Source of the DNA: JAUVYV01 sp964585535
Lineage (GTDB): Bacteria; Planctomycetota; Phycisphaerae; Sedimentisphaerales; Anaerobacaceae
Assembly (NCBI GenBank): GCA_964585535.1
Contig: CAZPDW010000029.1
Span: 1-17,899, forward strand
Direction of reading: 5' to 3'
Length of the DNA stretch: 17,899 bases
The notes under the pieces were generated by a model. The model was not told where the DNA came from. It saw nothing but the letters and a program-made list of their open reading frames with translations, and made no database searches. Positions 1 through 7,342 of the stretch are shown in pieces. The first letter of the stretch is position 1. Every line of letters begins with the position of its first letter. The position numbers were made by a program, and so were the translations under genes.

Positions 1-1740
1 GCCGACCCAAATCTCTATGTGCAGAACGTGATATGGAGTTACGGCAATCCCGTCGGGCCATATACCCCGTTCGATATCTCTGATGAGATGGAGCTGCGAT
101 ACAGATTCCTCGTGAATCAGAAGTATATCGCTACCAGGTCGGAACTTCTCGGCGCCGCCGCAGGAGCCGCCTGGGACTTCAGAACAATTCGTGACTTCAA
201 AGCGCCCGCCACGGACCTCGGTGAATGGCGCAAAACGGCGTGTGCTCCAACATTGTTCATCGACCCGAACTATTCCTATCGTCACATTGCCACGACCGAC
301 AATCTCGACCGCGTTGTGACCCCGCGCGGCACAAAAATGCTCAATGTCAATACCGCCGACGAAACCGGTCTTTTTGATACCGTAAAAGCAGCTCTCGCAG
401 AGACAACCCCCGGCGACGTAAATCTGCCTGCCGCTCAGATAACCGCCAACCTTATCGACTACCGCGACAGCGACGACCACATCACCACATTTTACGACCC
501 GAACTTCCTCGCCGCCGCCGTCTATGGCTTCGAGCAGCCCTGTGTGTATATTTCCGAAGTCGTTCAAAGCTTTGTCAGAGAACCAAACTCCCCACTGTTT
601 AGATCCTATGCGATAGAACTCTATAAACCGTATTCGAACGACACAATTTCAGAACCAAACAAATGGAAACTCAGAATCAACAATCTGGATGGTTCTTTCC
701 TGGTGGTTGATGTTAACCGGTTTGGAGACAAGGCCTTCCAGGTAATATGGAAGACAGACGTGAACGCGCCGTTGGACATTAATCTTGTAGATGTCAATGT
801 GTTCAACGACGTAAACGTCGTTTTCGACGGGGGCAGTAGTATATTATTGCAGAGAGATGTCAATGGTTTTCCTCTGACTGTTGATGAGGTTGTTGTTCCG
901 TCCGCGGACCCCTGTATCGGCTGGTTCGTCGAATCCAACGATGTCAACTTGGCCACTCACAGTATTGAGCGGGATATTACGCCTCATAAGTGCATAAGGC
1001 GCTTGTGGGGACCACCAACCCCCGGGTCGTCCCTCGGCGGCTCGAACTTCTACTTCGGTCCCGGTCCTATGCTTCAGGCGCACCCTGCAAACGCCCGCTT
1101 CACAAACGTCGGCGAAATTGGAGCACTTTTCCGTGTCCCTGCCCATCAGATAGGGTTTAGTATAACCGCTGATGAACTGAATACTCGCCTCAACCTCGCC
1201 GACCCGCGATTCCAGCATTTGTTTAAATACCTCACCGTCATCGACCCCGCCCAACACACTCCCGACCCCAATGAAACCAGAATCAAAGGCAGAATCAACA
1301 TCAACACCGCCCCGTGGTTCGTACTCGCACAACTGCCGTGGGTTACCCCCGGTCTCGCGCAGACGATTGTCGCATACAGGGACACGGTGAAGGTACCACC
1401 TGGATATGGTAGTATCGGTGAATTGATGCAAGTCATCGCTGCCGACCCTTGTTCAAGCATCGATGCCTACGCACGCGATTCGAACGACCTCTTTAGTTTG
1501 CCCGACCTGACGCCCAATGACCACGCCATCAACGATTTCGAGGAGCGAGACGTCATCTTCGCCCGCATCAGCAATCTTGTTACCGTGCGAAGCGACGTAT
1601 TTACCGCTTATATCCTCGTGCGCATCGGAAGAGACGGGCCGCAAAAGAGGGTTGTCGCTATTCTTGACAGAAGCGAGGTCAAAACACCTGCCGACAGGGT
1701 AAGGGTCATTGCCCTGCACCCCGTCGCCGACCCAAGATAA
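1..1740 (+). CDS. Type II secretion GspK-like protein, 5'-partial
   Basis: The reading frame is open from base 1, so the start lies upstream; 579 residues are visible, ending in TAA at 1738-1740. It resembles the minor pseudopilin GspK (T2SK family), which sits at the tip of the type II secretion pseudopilus. The support is two helix-hairpin-helix-like stretches with the N-x-N-T-A core: LNVNTAD near window residue 113, and RININTAP near residues 430-438 followed by a PWVTPGLAQTIVAYRD hairpin. The section between them (about residues 135-320) is long and contains an unusual number of D-V-N tripeptides. The N-terminal prepilin signal would be outside the window. The predicted role is an inner-membrane or periplasmic pseudopilin-type protein; whether it acts in secretion or in a pilus-like system cannot be seen here. 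It converges on the phosphatase gene across the four-helix-bundle cassette. Family assignment is fairly secure, exact function less so. Confidence 0.65.
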   Translation, partial: ADPNLYVQNVIWSYGNPVGPYTPFDISDEMELRYRFLVNQKYIATRSELLGAAAGAAWDFRTIRDFKAPATDLGEWRKTACAPTLFIDPNYSYRHIATTDNLDRVVTPRGTKMLNVNTADETGLFDTVKAALAETTPGDVNLPAAQITANLIDYRDSDDHITTFYDPNFLAAAVYGFEQPCVYISEVVQSFVREPNSPLFRSYAIELYKPYSNDTISEPNKWKLRINNLDGSFLVVDVNRFGDKAFQVIWKTDVNAPLDINLVDVNVFNDVNVVFDGGSSILLQRDVNGFPLTVDEVVVPSADPCIGWFVESNDVNLATHSIERDITPHKCIRRLWGPPTPGSSLGGSNFYFGPGPMLQAHPANARFTNVGEIGALFRVPAHQIGFSITADELNTRLNLADPRFQHLFKYLTVIDPAQHTPDPNETRIKGRININTAPWFVLAQLPWVTPGLAQTIVAYRDTVKVPPGYGSIGELMQVIAADPCSSIDAYARDSNDLFSLPDLTPNDHAINDFEERDVIFARISNLVTVRSDVFTAYILVRIGRDGPQKRVVAILDRSEVKTPADRVRVIALHPVADPR

Positions 1741-1743
1741 TTG

Positions 1744-1771
1744 ACGATTTACGATTTTCGATTTGGGATTT
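1744..1771 (+). repeat. Left heptad array, four units of NNGATTT
   Basis: Four consecutive 7-bp units read ACGATTT, ACGATTT, TCGATTT and GGGATTT. The array starts 3 bp after the stop of the GspK-like gene. Its last bases form part of the stop codon of the four-helix-bundle gene on the other strand (1770-1772). It is the inverted counterpart of the array at 2157-2191. Confidence 0.8.
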
Positions 1772-2132
1772 ACTTGCCCTTCCTGGCGGTTTTCCGGAAA
1801 GTGGAAATGATTGCAACCAACTCGTCGGCTTCCTCAAGCAGCTTCTGGACTTCTCCTTGCTTTGCGAGCTTCAGCTCTTTCAGAAGCTCCAACCAGTATC
1901 CTGCCTCGTCTGCTTCCTCCTCAACGACCCCCAATTTTGCGATGAATTCTGCCTTCGATCTCGCTCTACATGCGGCGCGATAGTTAGCTCCCACCGATGT
2001 CCCACAACGCAGCAATTGATTGCCAATTACACGTGCTGTCTGTGTTTTCGGGAGAGACTCTGTGAATCTGATAACGGCTAATCCGAACTGCTTGGTTCTA
2101 TACTTTAGCTCGTCAGGCGTCATATTACTCAC
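1770..2132 (-). CDS. Four-helix-bundle protein (23S rRNA intervening-sequence type, S23/TIGR02436 family)
   Basis: A 120-residue protein. The central GTSVGANYRAACRA stretch, followed by K-x-E-F-I-x-K-L-x-x-x-x-E-E-A-D-E-x-x-Y-W-L-E-L-L, is the signature of the four-helix-bundle family first known from genes inside 23S rRNA intervening sequences. The related Avd protein is an accessory factor of diversity-generating retroelements, but no reverse transcriptase or variable repeat is seen here. The molecular role of free-standing members is unknown. The start is GTG at 2132; an ATG three codons in (2123) is preceded by GTGAG and is an equally good start. The gene is bracketed by inverted 7-bp repeat arrays and fills the gap between two convergent chromosomal genes, so it looks like an inserted cassette. 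Family call is confident; function unknown. Confidence 0.85.
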   Translation of the reverse strand: MSNMTPDELKYRTKQFGLAVIRFTESLPKTQTARVIGNQLLRCGTSVGANYRAACRARSKAEFIAKLGVVEEEADEAGYWLELLKELKLAKQGEVQKLLEEADELVAIISTFRKTARKGK

Positions 2133-2156
2133 GCTTCTTCAGTTCCCCCGGACCAT

Positions 2157-2191
2157 AAATCGGAAATCGGCAATCGCAAATCGAAAATCAT
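2157..2191 (-). repeat. Right heptad array, five units of AAATCNN
   Basis: Five consecutive 7-bp units read AAATCGG, AAATCGG, CAATCGC, AAATCGA and AAATCAT on the + strand. On the - strand they read NNGATTT, the same as the left array on the + strand. The last unit overlaps the stop codon of the phosphatase gene (2188-2190). GATTTTCGATTT occurs on both sides in inverted orientation, so a transcript of the cassette could fold its ends together. Confidence 0.8.
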
Positions 2192-3000
2192 CTTAGCAGG
2201 TCGAGGATTTGCTGATAGACCTTTTTATTGGCCGCCATCGTACGTATTGGCGTCCCCTCGTAGGCGTCTAAGTCAATTGGGAAGATTTTCTTTCCCTGCC
2301 AGTCGCCGACAATCGCCCCGGCATTTTCGGCGATAAGTGTCCCGGCCGCGATGTCCCATAGTTTCGGGTTCACAAAGATACCCGCAATCAGGCCGCCCTT
2401 AGCCAGGTACGCAAGCTCTAAGCTCGTACTGCCGAGGTTGCGAAATCGCATCCGCCGCATAAGCTCCGTCGCCCAGCCGGGCACGCCGCCGTCGAAACGG
2501 CTGACCATTCCCACGCTTGAGAACTCGTTGATTTCATCCTCGCCGGCTCTGATTCTGCGGCCGTTAAGTTGCGTCTCTTGTCCGGTTACAGCCGAGTACA
2601 TCGATTCGGTAGCCGGCTCGAAGATTACGCCGACCACCGGCCTTCCCTCGTGCATCGCCGCTACGTGAATCGTAAAAAGCAGCATCCTCTTTGCATAGTT
2701 GCTCGTTCCGTCTATCGGGTCAATCACCCACCAGATTTTTTCAGTCCCGCGAGGGGGCTGTTTGAACATTTTGCCTTGTTCGCCCTCTTCGGCAATGAAG
2801 CCGTGGTCGGGATAGGTTTCCTTGATGCGGTCAATGATGAGCTTCTGGCAGATGGTATCGGCCTGAGTGACAAGCTGGTCTTCGCTTTTGACCTTAACCT
2901 TCAGATAGTTGATTTCCTCCATTGCCCTCTGGCCGGCCAGCCGCGCCGCCACGATAGCCGTCTCTAACATTCTGCTCAGCTCTTTCTGCTCCAACTTCAT
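2188..3000 (-). CDS. Inositol monophosphatase family protein
   Basis: A 270-residue Mg2+-dependent phosphatase of the IMPase/FBPase-like superfamily. The metal-binding motif is at residues 93-99 (I-D-P-I-D-G-T, Asp94 and Asp97), an upstream acidic pair is at Glu71-Glu72, and the second motif is at 215-220 (W-D-I-A-A-G, Asp216). Length and motif spacing are normal. The substrate could be inositol-1-phosphate (SuhB-like), 3'-phosphoadenosine phosphate (CysQ-like) or another sugar phosphate; sequence alone does not decide. The ATG at 3000 is chosen because AAGG lies 7 bases upstream; an upstream GTG at 3015 would add five residues but overlaps that ribosome-binding site. It is transcribed leftward from a promoter sharing its -10 with the divergent operon. 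Its stop codon lies inside the right heptad array. Confidence 0.88.
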   Translation of the reverse strand: MKLEQKELSRMLETAIVAARLAGQRAMEEINYLKVKVKSEDQLVTQADTICQKLIIDRIKETYPDHGFIAEEGEQGKMFKQPPRGTEKIWWVIDPIDGTSNYAKRMLLFTIHVAAMHEGRPVVGVIFEPATESMYSAVTGQETQLNGRRIRAGEDEINEFSSVGMVSRFDGGVPGWATELMRRMRFRNLGSTSLELAYLAKGGLIAGIFVNPKLWDIAAGTLIAENAGAIVGDWQGKKIFPIDLDAYEGTPIRTMAANKKVYQQILDLLR

Positions 3001-3023
3001 CCCAATGCCTTTCACTGCTTAAC

Positions 3024-3052
3024 TTGACATAAGTTAATACCTATCTTATTGT
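3024..3052 (+). promoter_or_regulatory. Sigma-70-type promoter of the rightward operon
   Basis: A perfect TTGACA at 3024-3029, a 17-bp spacer and TATTGT at 3047-3052. Transcription would begin at about 3059, only a few bases before the ATG at 3062, so the first gene may have a nearly leaderless message; no Shine-Dalgarno sequence precedes that ATG. Confidence 0.6.
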
Positions 3053-3076
3053 AGCGTCGTTATGCAGATAGGCCAA
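3048..3076 (-). promoter_or_regulatory. Sigma-70-type promoter of the phosphatase gene
   Basis: Read on the - strand: TTGGCC (3076-3071), a 17-bp spacer, then TACAAT (3053-3048). The -10 overlaps five of the six -10 bases of the rightward promoter on the opposite strand. The predicted leader to the ATG at 3000 is about 40 bases. Confidence 0.55.
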
Positions 3077-3529
3077 CACTCAAATCGGACGAAATTCATT
3101 CGTCGTGCGTCCTCACACCGGCGCATTACGGCGGCACTGGTTCTGCTTGCGATAGCCGGTTTCTTTGGCCTGATTTGGGCTGTCGCACACTACAATATTA
3201 TTCTCACCCCCGGCGGCTGCGCATTCAGGCAGCAATACAACCTTCCCTGTCCGACCTGCGGAATGACCACCGCCGCTATCGCTTTCGTCCATGGCCACAT
3301 CCTGCTGTCCTTTTACACCCAGCCGGCCGCCGGGCTGTTGTGTTCCATTTTGCTTCTGACGGCTTTTTTCGCTTTGCTCACAGCCGTTTTTGGGGTATAT
3401 TTCGGCTTCATTGAACGGCTGGGCAACCAGGTTAAACTGCGGTACTGGCTGCTGGCGCTGTTGATAATAGTCGCCGCCGGCTGGGCCGTAATGCTCGCAC
3501 GGGCCGTGGCTGAAAACAATGCCGGTTAA
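3062..3529 (+). CDS. DUF2752 family membrane protein
   Basis: A 155-residue protein with three predicted membrane segments (about 22-44, 90-113 and 128-150). Between the first two lies the family motif C-P-T-C-G-M-T-T at residues 63-70, preceded by Cys53. DUF2752 proteins are small inner-membrane proteins of unknown function with this conserved C-P-x-C-G-x-T core; the paired cysteines suggest metal or redox chemistry, but that is inference. The arginine-rich N-terminus (residues 9-21) fits a cytoplasmic N-tail. It is the first gene of a rightward five-gene cluster and begins within a few bases of the expected transcription start. Confidence 0.8.
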   Translation: MQIGQHSNRTKFIRRASSHRRITAALVLLAIAGFFGLIWAVAHYNIILTPGGCAFRQQYNLPCPTCGMTTAAIAFVHGHILLSFYTQPAAGLLCSILLLTAFFALLTAVFGVYFGFIERLGNQVKLRYWLLALLIIVAAGWAVMLARAVAENNAG

Positions 3530-3558
3530 TCGCTGCGATTGGAAAGGAAATGACGCAT

Positions 3559-4263
3559 ATGCAGACCAGAAATACACAACTTGCATACTCTCTTTCTGTC
3601 TGGGCTGTTGCCGTGGGCTGGCTGCTGTTCTGCGACGGCTGTCAGATAGCCGGGCTTTTTGCCATTGGCGGCTCTCCCACTCATAGCGAGCAGCGGCTCA
3701 CCGCCGAATATGACATTACCGAACCTGAGGGACAAAGCATACTCGTTCTCGTTTACCAGCCCATCGGTCTCGACGACAATACCAATCTGGTCTTCTATGT
3801 TACAAAGGCGTTCAACGACTATCTGGAGGCCAGGGTTCAAATCTCGCCAGAATACATAATCAGCTATGACAGAGTCTCGCGGCTGCGCGTCACTGAGAGT
3901 GATTTCTCCGTGCTTGCCCCTGAACAAATCGGCGTTGCCCTCGGGGCGGATTTGGTCGTCTTTGTAATGCTCGATGAGTACCGGCTTTCCGAAATATCTC
4001 AAAGCGGTTATCAAAAAGGGTTTCTGGCCGTGCGGGCCATGCTCGTCGATTGTGCGACGGGCAAACGGCTCTGGCCGCAGGCCGACCGGACCAGGACCGT
4101 TAAGGTCGGCTTCGAGGTTCAAAAGCGTGGCCCCACCGCGGCGGCCGTGCACCTCGCCGCCGCCGCCGCTCACTGCACGCTTAGATACCTCTATGATTGT
4201 CCTAAAACGAGATTCAAAATAGCCGAGGACCGAACAGGCGTCGCCTGGACCGAGTGGAACTGA
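3559..4263 (+). CDS. Putative lipoprotein, unrecognised family
   Basis: A 234-residue protein from the ATG at 3559. An in-frame ATG at 3550 is only one base from the GGAAAGGA ribosome-binding site (3541-3548), whereas 3559 has normal spacing. A hydrophobic segment (about residues 9-26) ends in a cysteine-rich F-C-D-G-C, which could be a weak lipobox. The rest is a soluble mixed alpha/beta domain with a hydrophobic strand A-D-L-V-V-F-V-M-L-D and a later A-T-G-K-R-L-W segment. That layout resembles periplasmic lipoproteins that contribute to envelope complexes, but I do not recognise a family. An alanine-rich helix lies near the C-terminus. It starts about 30 bases after the DUF2752 gene and ends 32 bases before serA, so it is probably co-transcribed with both. 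Confidence 0.7.
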   Translation: MQTRNTQLAYSLSVWAVAVGWLLFCDGCQIAGLFAIGGSPTHSEQRLTAEYDITEPEGQSILVLVYQPIGLDDNTNLVFYVTKAFNDYLEARVQISPEYIISYDRVSRLRVTESDFSVLAPEQIGVALGADLVVFVMLDEYRLSEISQSGYQKGFLAVRAMLVDCATGKRLWPQADRTRTVKVGFEVQKRGPTAAAVHLAAAAAHCTLRYLYDCPKTRFKIAEDRTGVAWTEWN

Positions 4264-4295
4264 CAGCGTTAATTTTATGTGTTGGGAGTTGTGGA

Positions 4296-5885
4296 ATGTT
4301 CAAGGTACTAATCACTGACAAACTTGCAAAACAGGGCATTGACCTGCTCAACTCGACGGACGGCGTCGAGGGCGTCGTCAAGACCGGTAAAGCTGCCGAC
4401 GAGCTTGCGGGCATTATTGGCGAGTACGACGGGCTGATTGTCCGAAGCGGCACAAAGGTTACCGCGAAAGTGCTTTCAAATCCGGGAAAGCTCAAGGCCA
4501 TCGCAAGGGCCGGCGTCGGCGTCGATAATATCGACATACCCGAGGCGACGAGAAAGGGCATTCTCGTTATGAACACCCCCGGCGGCAACACGCTCAGCGC
4601 CGCCGAGCACACAATAGCCCTGATGCTCGCTATGAGCCGAAACATCGTGCCGGCCTGCAATAGTCTCAAAGCCGGCGCCTGGGACAGGAAAAAATATATG
4701 GGCAACCAGCTCAACAATAAAGTCATTGGCATCATCGGGCTCGGCAGAATCGGTATCTCTGTCGCCAGGATGGCGAAGGGCTTCAATATGAAGATTCTCG
4801 GTTACGACCCTCTCGCCGTCCCTGCAGAGGCCGAGAAACTCGCAATAGAGGTTGTCGCCGAGCTTGATGAAATCTTCAAACAATCCGATTACATCACCGT
4901 CCACGTCCCCAGGAACGAGCAGACACTCAATATGATAGACGCCGAGCAAATCAAGATGATGAAGCCGACGGTGCGACTGGTCAACTGTGCTCGTGGCGGT
5001 ATCATAAATGAGGATGCCCTCTACGATGCCCTCGCCGAAGGACGCATCGCAGGCGCCGCACTCGATGTCTTCCCAAAGGAGCCGCCGGAAAACACCCGAT
5101 TCACCGAACTTGCAAACTGCCTCGTAACACCCCACCTCGGCGCCAGCACCGAAGAGGCCCAGATTGAGGTCGCCGTCGAGGCGGCCCAGATACTCGTTGA
5201 CGCCATCAAAGGTGGGCCGATTCGAAATGCCCTGAACGCCCCCTCTACCACCGGCGCTCTGCCGCCTCTTGTCACACAGTATGCCGAGCTCGGCAGAAGA
5301 ATCGGAACGCTCATCAGCACTATTGCTCCGGGCCATATAAAAAAGGTGGAGGTCCAGTATCGCGGCACGATTGCAGAAGCGGACGTCGAACAGGTAACGC
5401 GCAATTTCGCAATTGGGCTGCTCGGCAGACATTTCGAGATGCCCCTCAATATAGTTAATGTACTCGTCCTCGCCAAGGAGCGCGGAATCAGCATTGACGA
5501 AACAAAGAACCCGCAGGCGGAGAATGTCGCCGCAAGCTTCATCGCCCGGGTCGTTACCGACAAGGTAACACGCACCGTTACCGGCTCGGTCTTCGGGCAG
5601 ACGCTGCTGAGGATTATCGAAGTAGACGGCTTCCACATCGAAATGACGCCTGCCGGTGCGGTCGTTGTTATTTTCAACGACGACAAGCCCGGTGTAATAG
5701 GCGCCGTCGGAGGCGTCTGCGGAAAACACTCGATAAACATCGCTACTATGGGCGTCGGGCAAAAACTCAAAGAGCACAAGGCGGTCCTTGCCGTCTCCTT
5801 AGACAAGCAGCCGAACGCCAAAGCCGTTGATGAGCTCAGAGGGCTCGAATTCGTCAACGAAATCTACATCTGTAAACTGGATTAA
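4296..5885 (+). CDS. serA: D-3-phosphoglycerate dehydrogenase
   Basis: A 529-residue enzyme that oxidises 3-phosphoglycerate to 3-phosphohydroxypyruvate with NAD+, the first step of serine synthesis in the cytoplasm. Visible features are the NAD-binding G-L-G-R-I-G (148-153), catalytic Arg233 in C-A-R-G-G, Glu262 in F-P-K-E-P-P and His280 in T-P-H-L-G-A-S-T. A middle domain follows (about 315-450), then a C-terminal ACT domain (about 455-529) with N-D-D-K-P-G-V-I-G. This is the long form with an intervening domain plus ACT, the type in which serine feedback regulation is common. The ATG at 4296 is used because GGGAG precedes it by 7 bases and the family N-terminus begins with FKVLITDKL; 14 more codons are open upstream to 4254 but are not family-like. 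Confidence 0.96.
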   Translation: MFKVLITDKLAKQGIDLLNSTDGVEGVVKTGKAADELAGIIGEYDGLIVRSGTKVTAKVLSNPGKLKAIARAGVGVDNIDIPEATRKGILVMNTPGGNTLSAAEHTIALMLAMSRNIVPACNSLKAGAWDRKKYMGNQLNNKVIGIIGLGRIGISVARMAKGFNMKILGYDPLAVPAEAEKLAIEVVAELDEIFKQSDYITVHVPRNEQTLNMIDAEQIKMMKPTVRLVNCARGGIINEDALYDALAEGRIAGAALDVFPKEPPENTRFTELANCLVTPHLGASTEEAQIEVAVEAAQILVDAIKGGPIRNALNAPSTTGALPPLVTQYAELGRRIGTLISTIAPGHIKKVEVQYRGTIAEADVEQVTRNFAIGLLGRHFEMPLNIVNVLVLAKERGISIDETKNPQAENVAASFIARVVTDKVTRTVTGSVFGQTLLRIIEVDGFHIEMTPAGAVVVIFNDDKPGVIGAVGGVCGKHSINIATMGVGQKLKEHKAVLAVSLDKQPNAKAVDELRGLEFVNEIYICKLD

Positions 5886-5951
5886 GCTTTCAAAGGCATG
5901 CGTTTCGGCCGTATCCGCCCGGCTTTCTACAGGCAAATGGGCCTCTGCTTT

Positions 5952-7334
5952 ATGGCTGATAAATTGATAATATCTGTTAGCGGGCTGCGGGGCATCGTCG
6001 GGGAGGACCTCACCGCCGCCGTCGGCGCCGAGTATGGCTGTGCCTTTGCCGGGTTTCTTCGCAGCCGCCGGGGCGTCGAAGGCCGGAGGCCGTCCGTCTC
6101 CGTCTGTATCGGCCGTGACTCCCGACCCAGCGGAGAAATGCTCGAATCCGCCGTCGCCGCCGGCCTGTGCGCCAGCGGTATCGACGTTATCAAGCTCGGA
6201 ATCGTCCCCACGCCGAGCGTTGCCGTTATGATTGGCTCGCTCGCTCTGTCGGGCGGCGTCGTTATAACCGCATCGCATAATCCCGCGGGGTACAACGGCA
6301 TAAAGCTGCTGCTCGAAAACGGCATGGCCCCGCCGAAGGATTTGGCACAGCAGATTAAAAGCTTCTTTCTCGAAAAAAAGTTCACCCCTGTCGATTCGCT
6401 TGATTGCGGACGCATAACATCCAGTGGCCGTACCGCCGACGAGCACATCACGCGGATTCTGAACATCATCGACAAGAACAAAATAGCAGAAAAAAAATTC
6501 AAGGTTGTCCTCGACAGTGTCAACGGGGCGGGCGGGCCGTTAGCCAAAAAGCTGCTTACGGAAATCGGCTGCCGCGTCGTCGCCGTGAATACCGAACCGA
6601 CCGGCATCTTCGCCCATCCGCCCGAGCCGACCGCCGAAAACCTGACCGGTTTGTGTGAAATCGTAAAGCATGAGAAAGCCGACATCGGATTCGCACAGGA
6701 CCCCGACGCCGACCGGCTGGCGGTCGTCGATGAAAAGGGAAGTTACATTGGTGAAGAATATACGCTGGCCCTGGCCGCAAAATACATCTTCAGCAAGCGA
6801 AAGGGCTTCGCTGCTGCGAACCTGTCAACATCCAGGATGATTGACGACATCGCCGCCGATGCGGGCTGTACGGTCATTCGAACGGCTGTCGGCGAGGCCA
6901 ATGTTGCCGCTGCAATGCTCGAACACAATTGCATAATCGGCGGCGAAGGCAACGGCGGCGTCATCGACCCCAGGGTATGCCTCGTTCGCGACAGCCATGT
7001 CGCTATGGCACTGGTCCTGCAGTTGATGGCTGAGGCCGGTGAAGCTGTCAGTCGCCTCGCACGACAATGCGGTGCTTACTATATGGCAAAGGACAAATTC
7101 GCAATCGACCCGGCACACGCACAGAAGCTTCTCGATGCGGTAAAGGAAGTTTTCCCGGACGCCCGGCTAAATACCGCCGATGGCTGCCGGTTCGATTTCG
7201 ACGATGGCTGGCTGCACATCCGCACGAGCAACACCGAACCGATTATGAGGGTTATAATAGAGGCAAAAGACCGCCGGAGAGCCGAGAAATATGCCGATGC
7301 CGTTGTGAATCTGCGCAAACAGATACTTGGTTGA
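5952..7334 (+). CDS. glmM: Alpha-D-phosphohexomutase (phosphoglucosamine mutase / phosphomannomutase type)
   Basis: A 460-residue phosphohexomutase. The four family loops are present: phosphoserine loop T-A-S-H-N-P with Ser108, Mg2+ loop D-P-D-A-D-R (250-255), sugar loop G-G-E-G-N-G-G (330-336) and phosphate loop R-T-S-N-T-E-P (424-430). The GEGNGG and SNTEP forms are common in archaeal-type GlmM and PMM enzymes; classical bacterial GlmM has R-P-S-G-T-E-P, so the substrate (glucosamine-6-phosphate, mannose or glucose phosphates) is not certain. The ATG at 5952 begins MADKLIISVSGLRGIVG, which matches the family N-terminus; in-frame ATGs at 5898 and 5937 would add non-family residues. No strong ribosome-binding site is seen at 5952. 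It follows serA by 66 bases and ends 8 bases before the next gene. Confidence 0.82.
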   Translation: MADKLIISVSGLRGIVGEDLTAAVGAEYGCAFAGFLRSRRGVEGRRPSVSVCIGRDSRPSGEMLESAVAAGLCASGIDVIKLGIVPTPSVAVMIGSLALSGGVVITASHNPAGYNGIKLLLENGMAPPKDLAQQIKSFFLEKKFTPVDSLDCGRITSSGRTADEHITRILNIIDKNKIAEKKFKVVLDSVNGAGGPLAKKLLTEIGCRVVAVNTEPTGIFAHPPEPTAENLTGLCEIVKHEKADIGFAQDPDADRLAVVDEKGSYIGEEYTLALAAKYIFSKRKGFAAANLSTSRMIDDIAADAGCTVIRTAVGEANVAAAMLEHNCIIGGEGNGGVIDPRVCLVRDSHVAMALVLQLMAEAGEAVSRLARQCGAYYMAKDKFAIDPAHAQKLLDAVKEVFPDARLNTADGCRFDFDDGWLHIRTSNTEPIMRVIIEAKDRRRAEKYADAVVNLRKQILG

Positions 7335-7342
7335 ATCCCAAA

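Noticed and set aside
844..1431. Open frames on the - strand within the GspK-like gene
   Set aside because: No recognisable motifs or ribosome-binding sites; explained by the real + strand gene.
1770..2132. Diversity-generating retroelement suggested by the Avd-like four-helix protein
   Set aside because: No reverse transcriptase, template repeat or variable repeat is found nearby.
4476..5777. A 433-codon open frame on the - strand opposite serA
   Set aside because: It is a shadow of serA's GC-rich third positions; the + strand carries all catalytic motifs, and the - strand protein has no family-like sequence.
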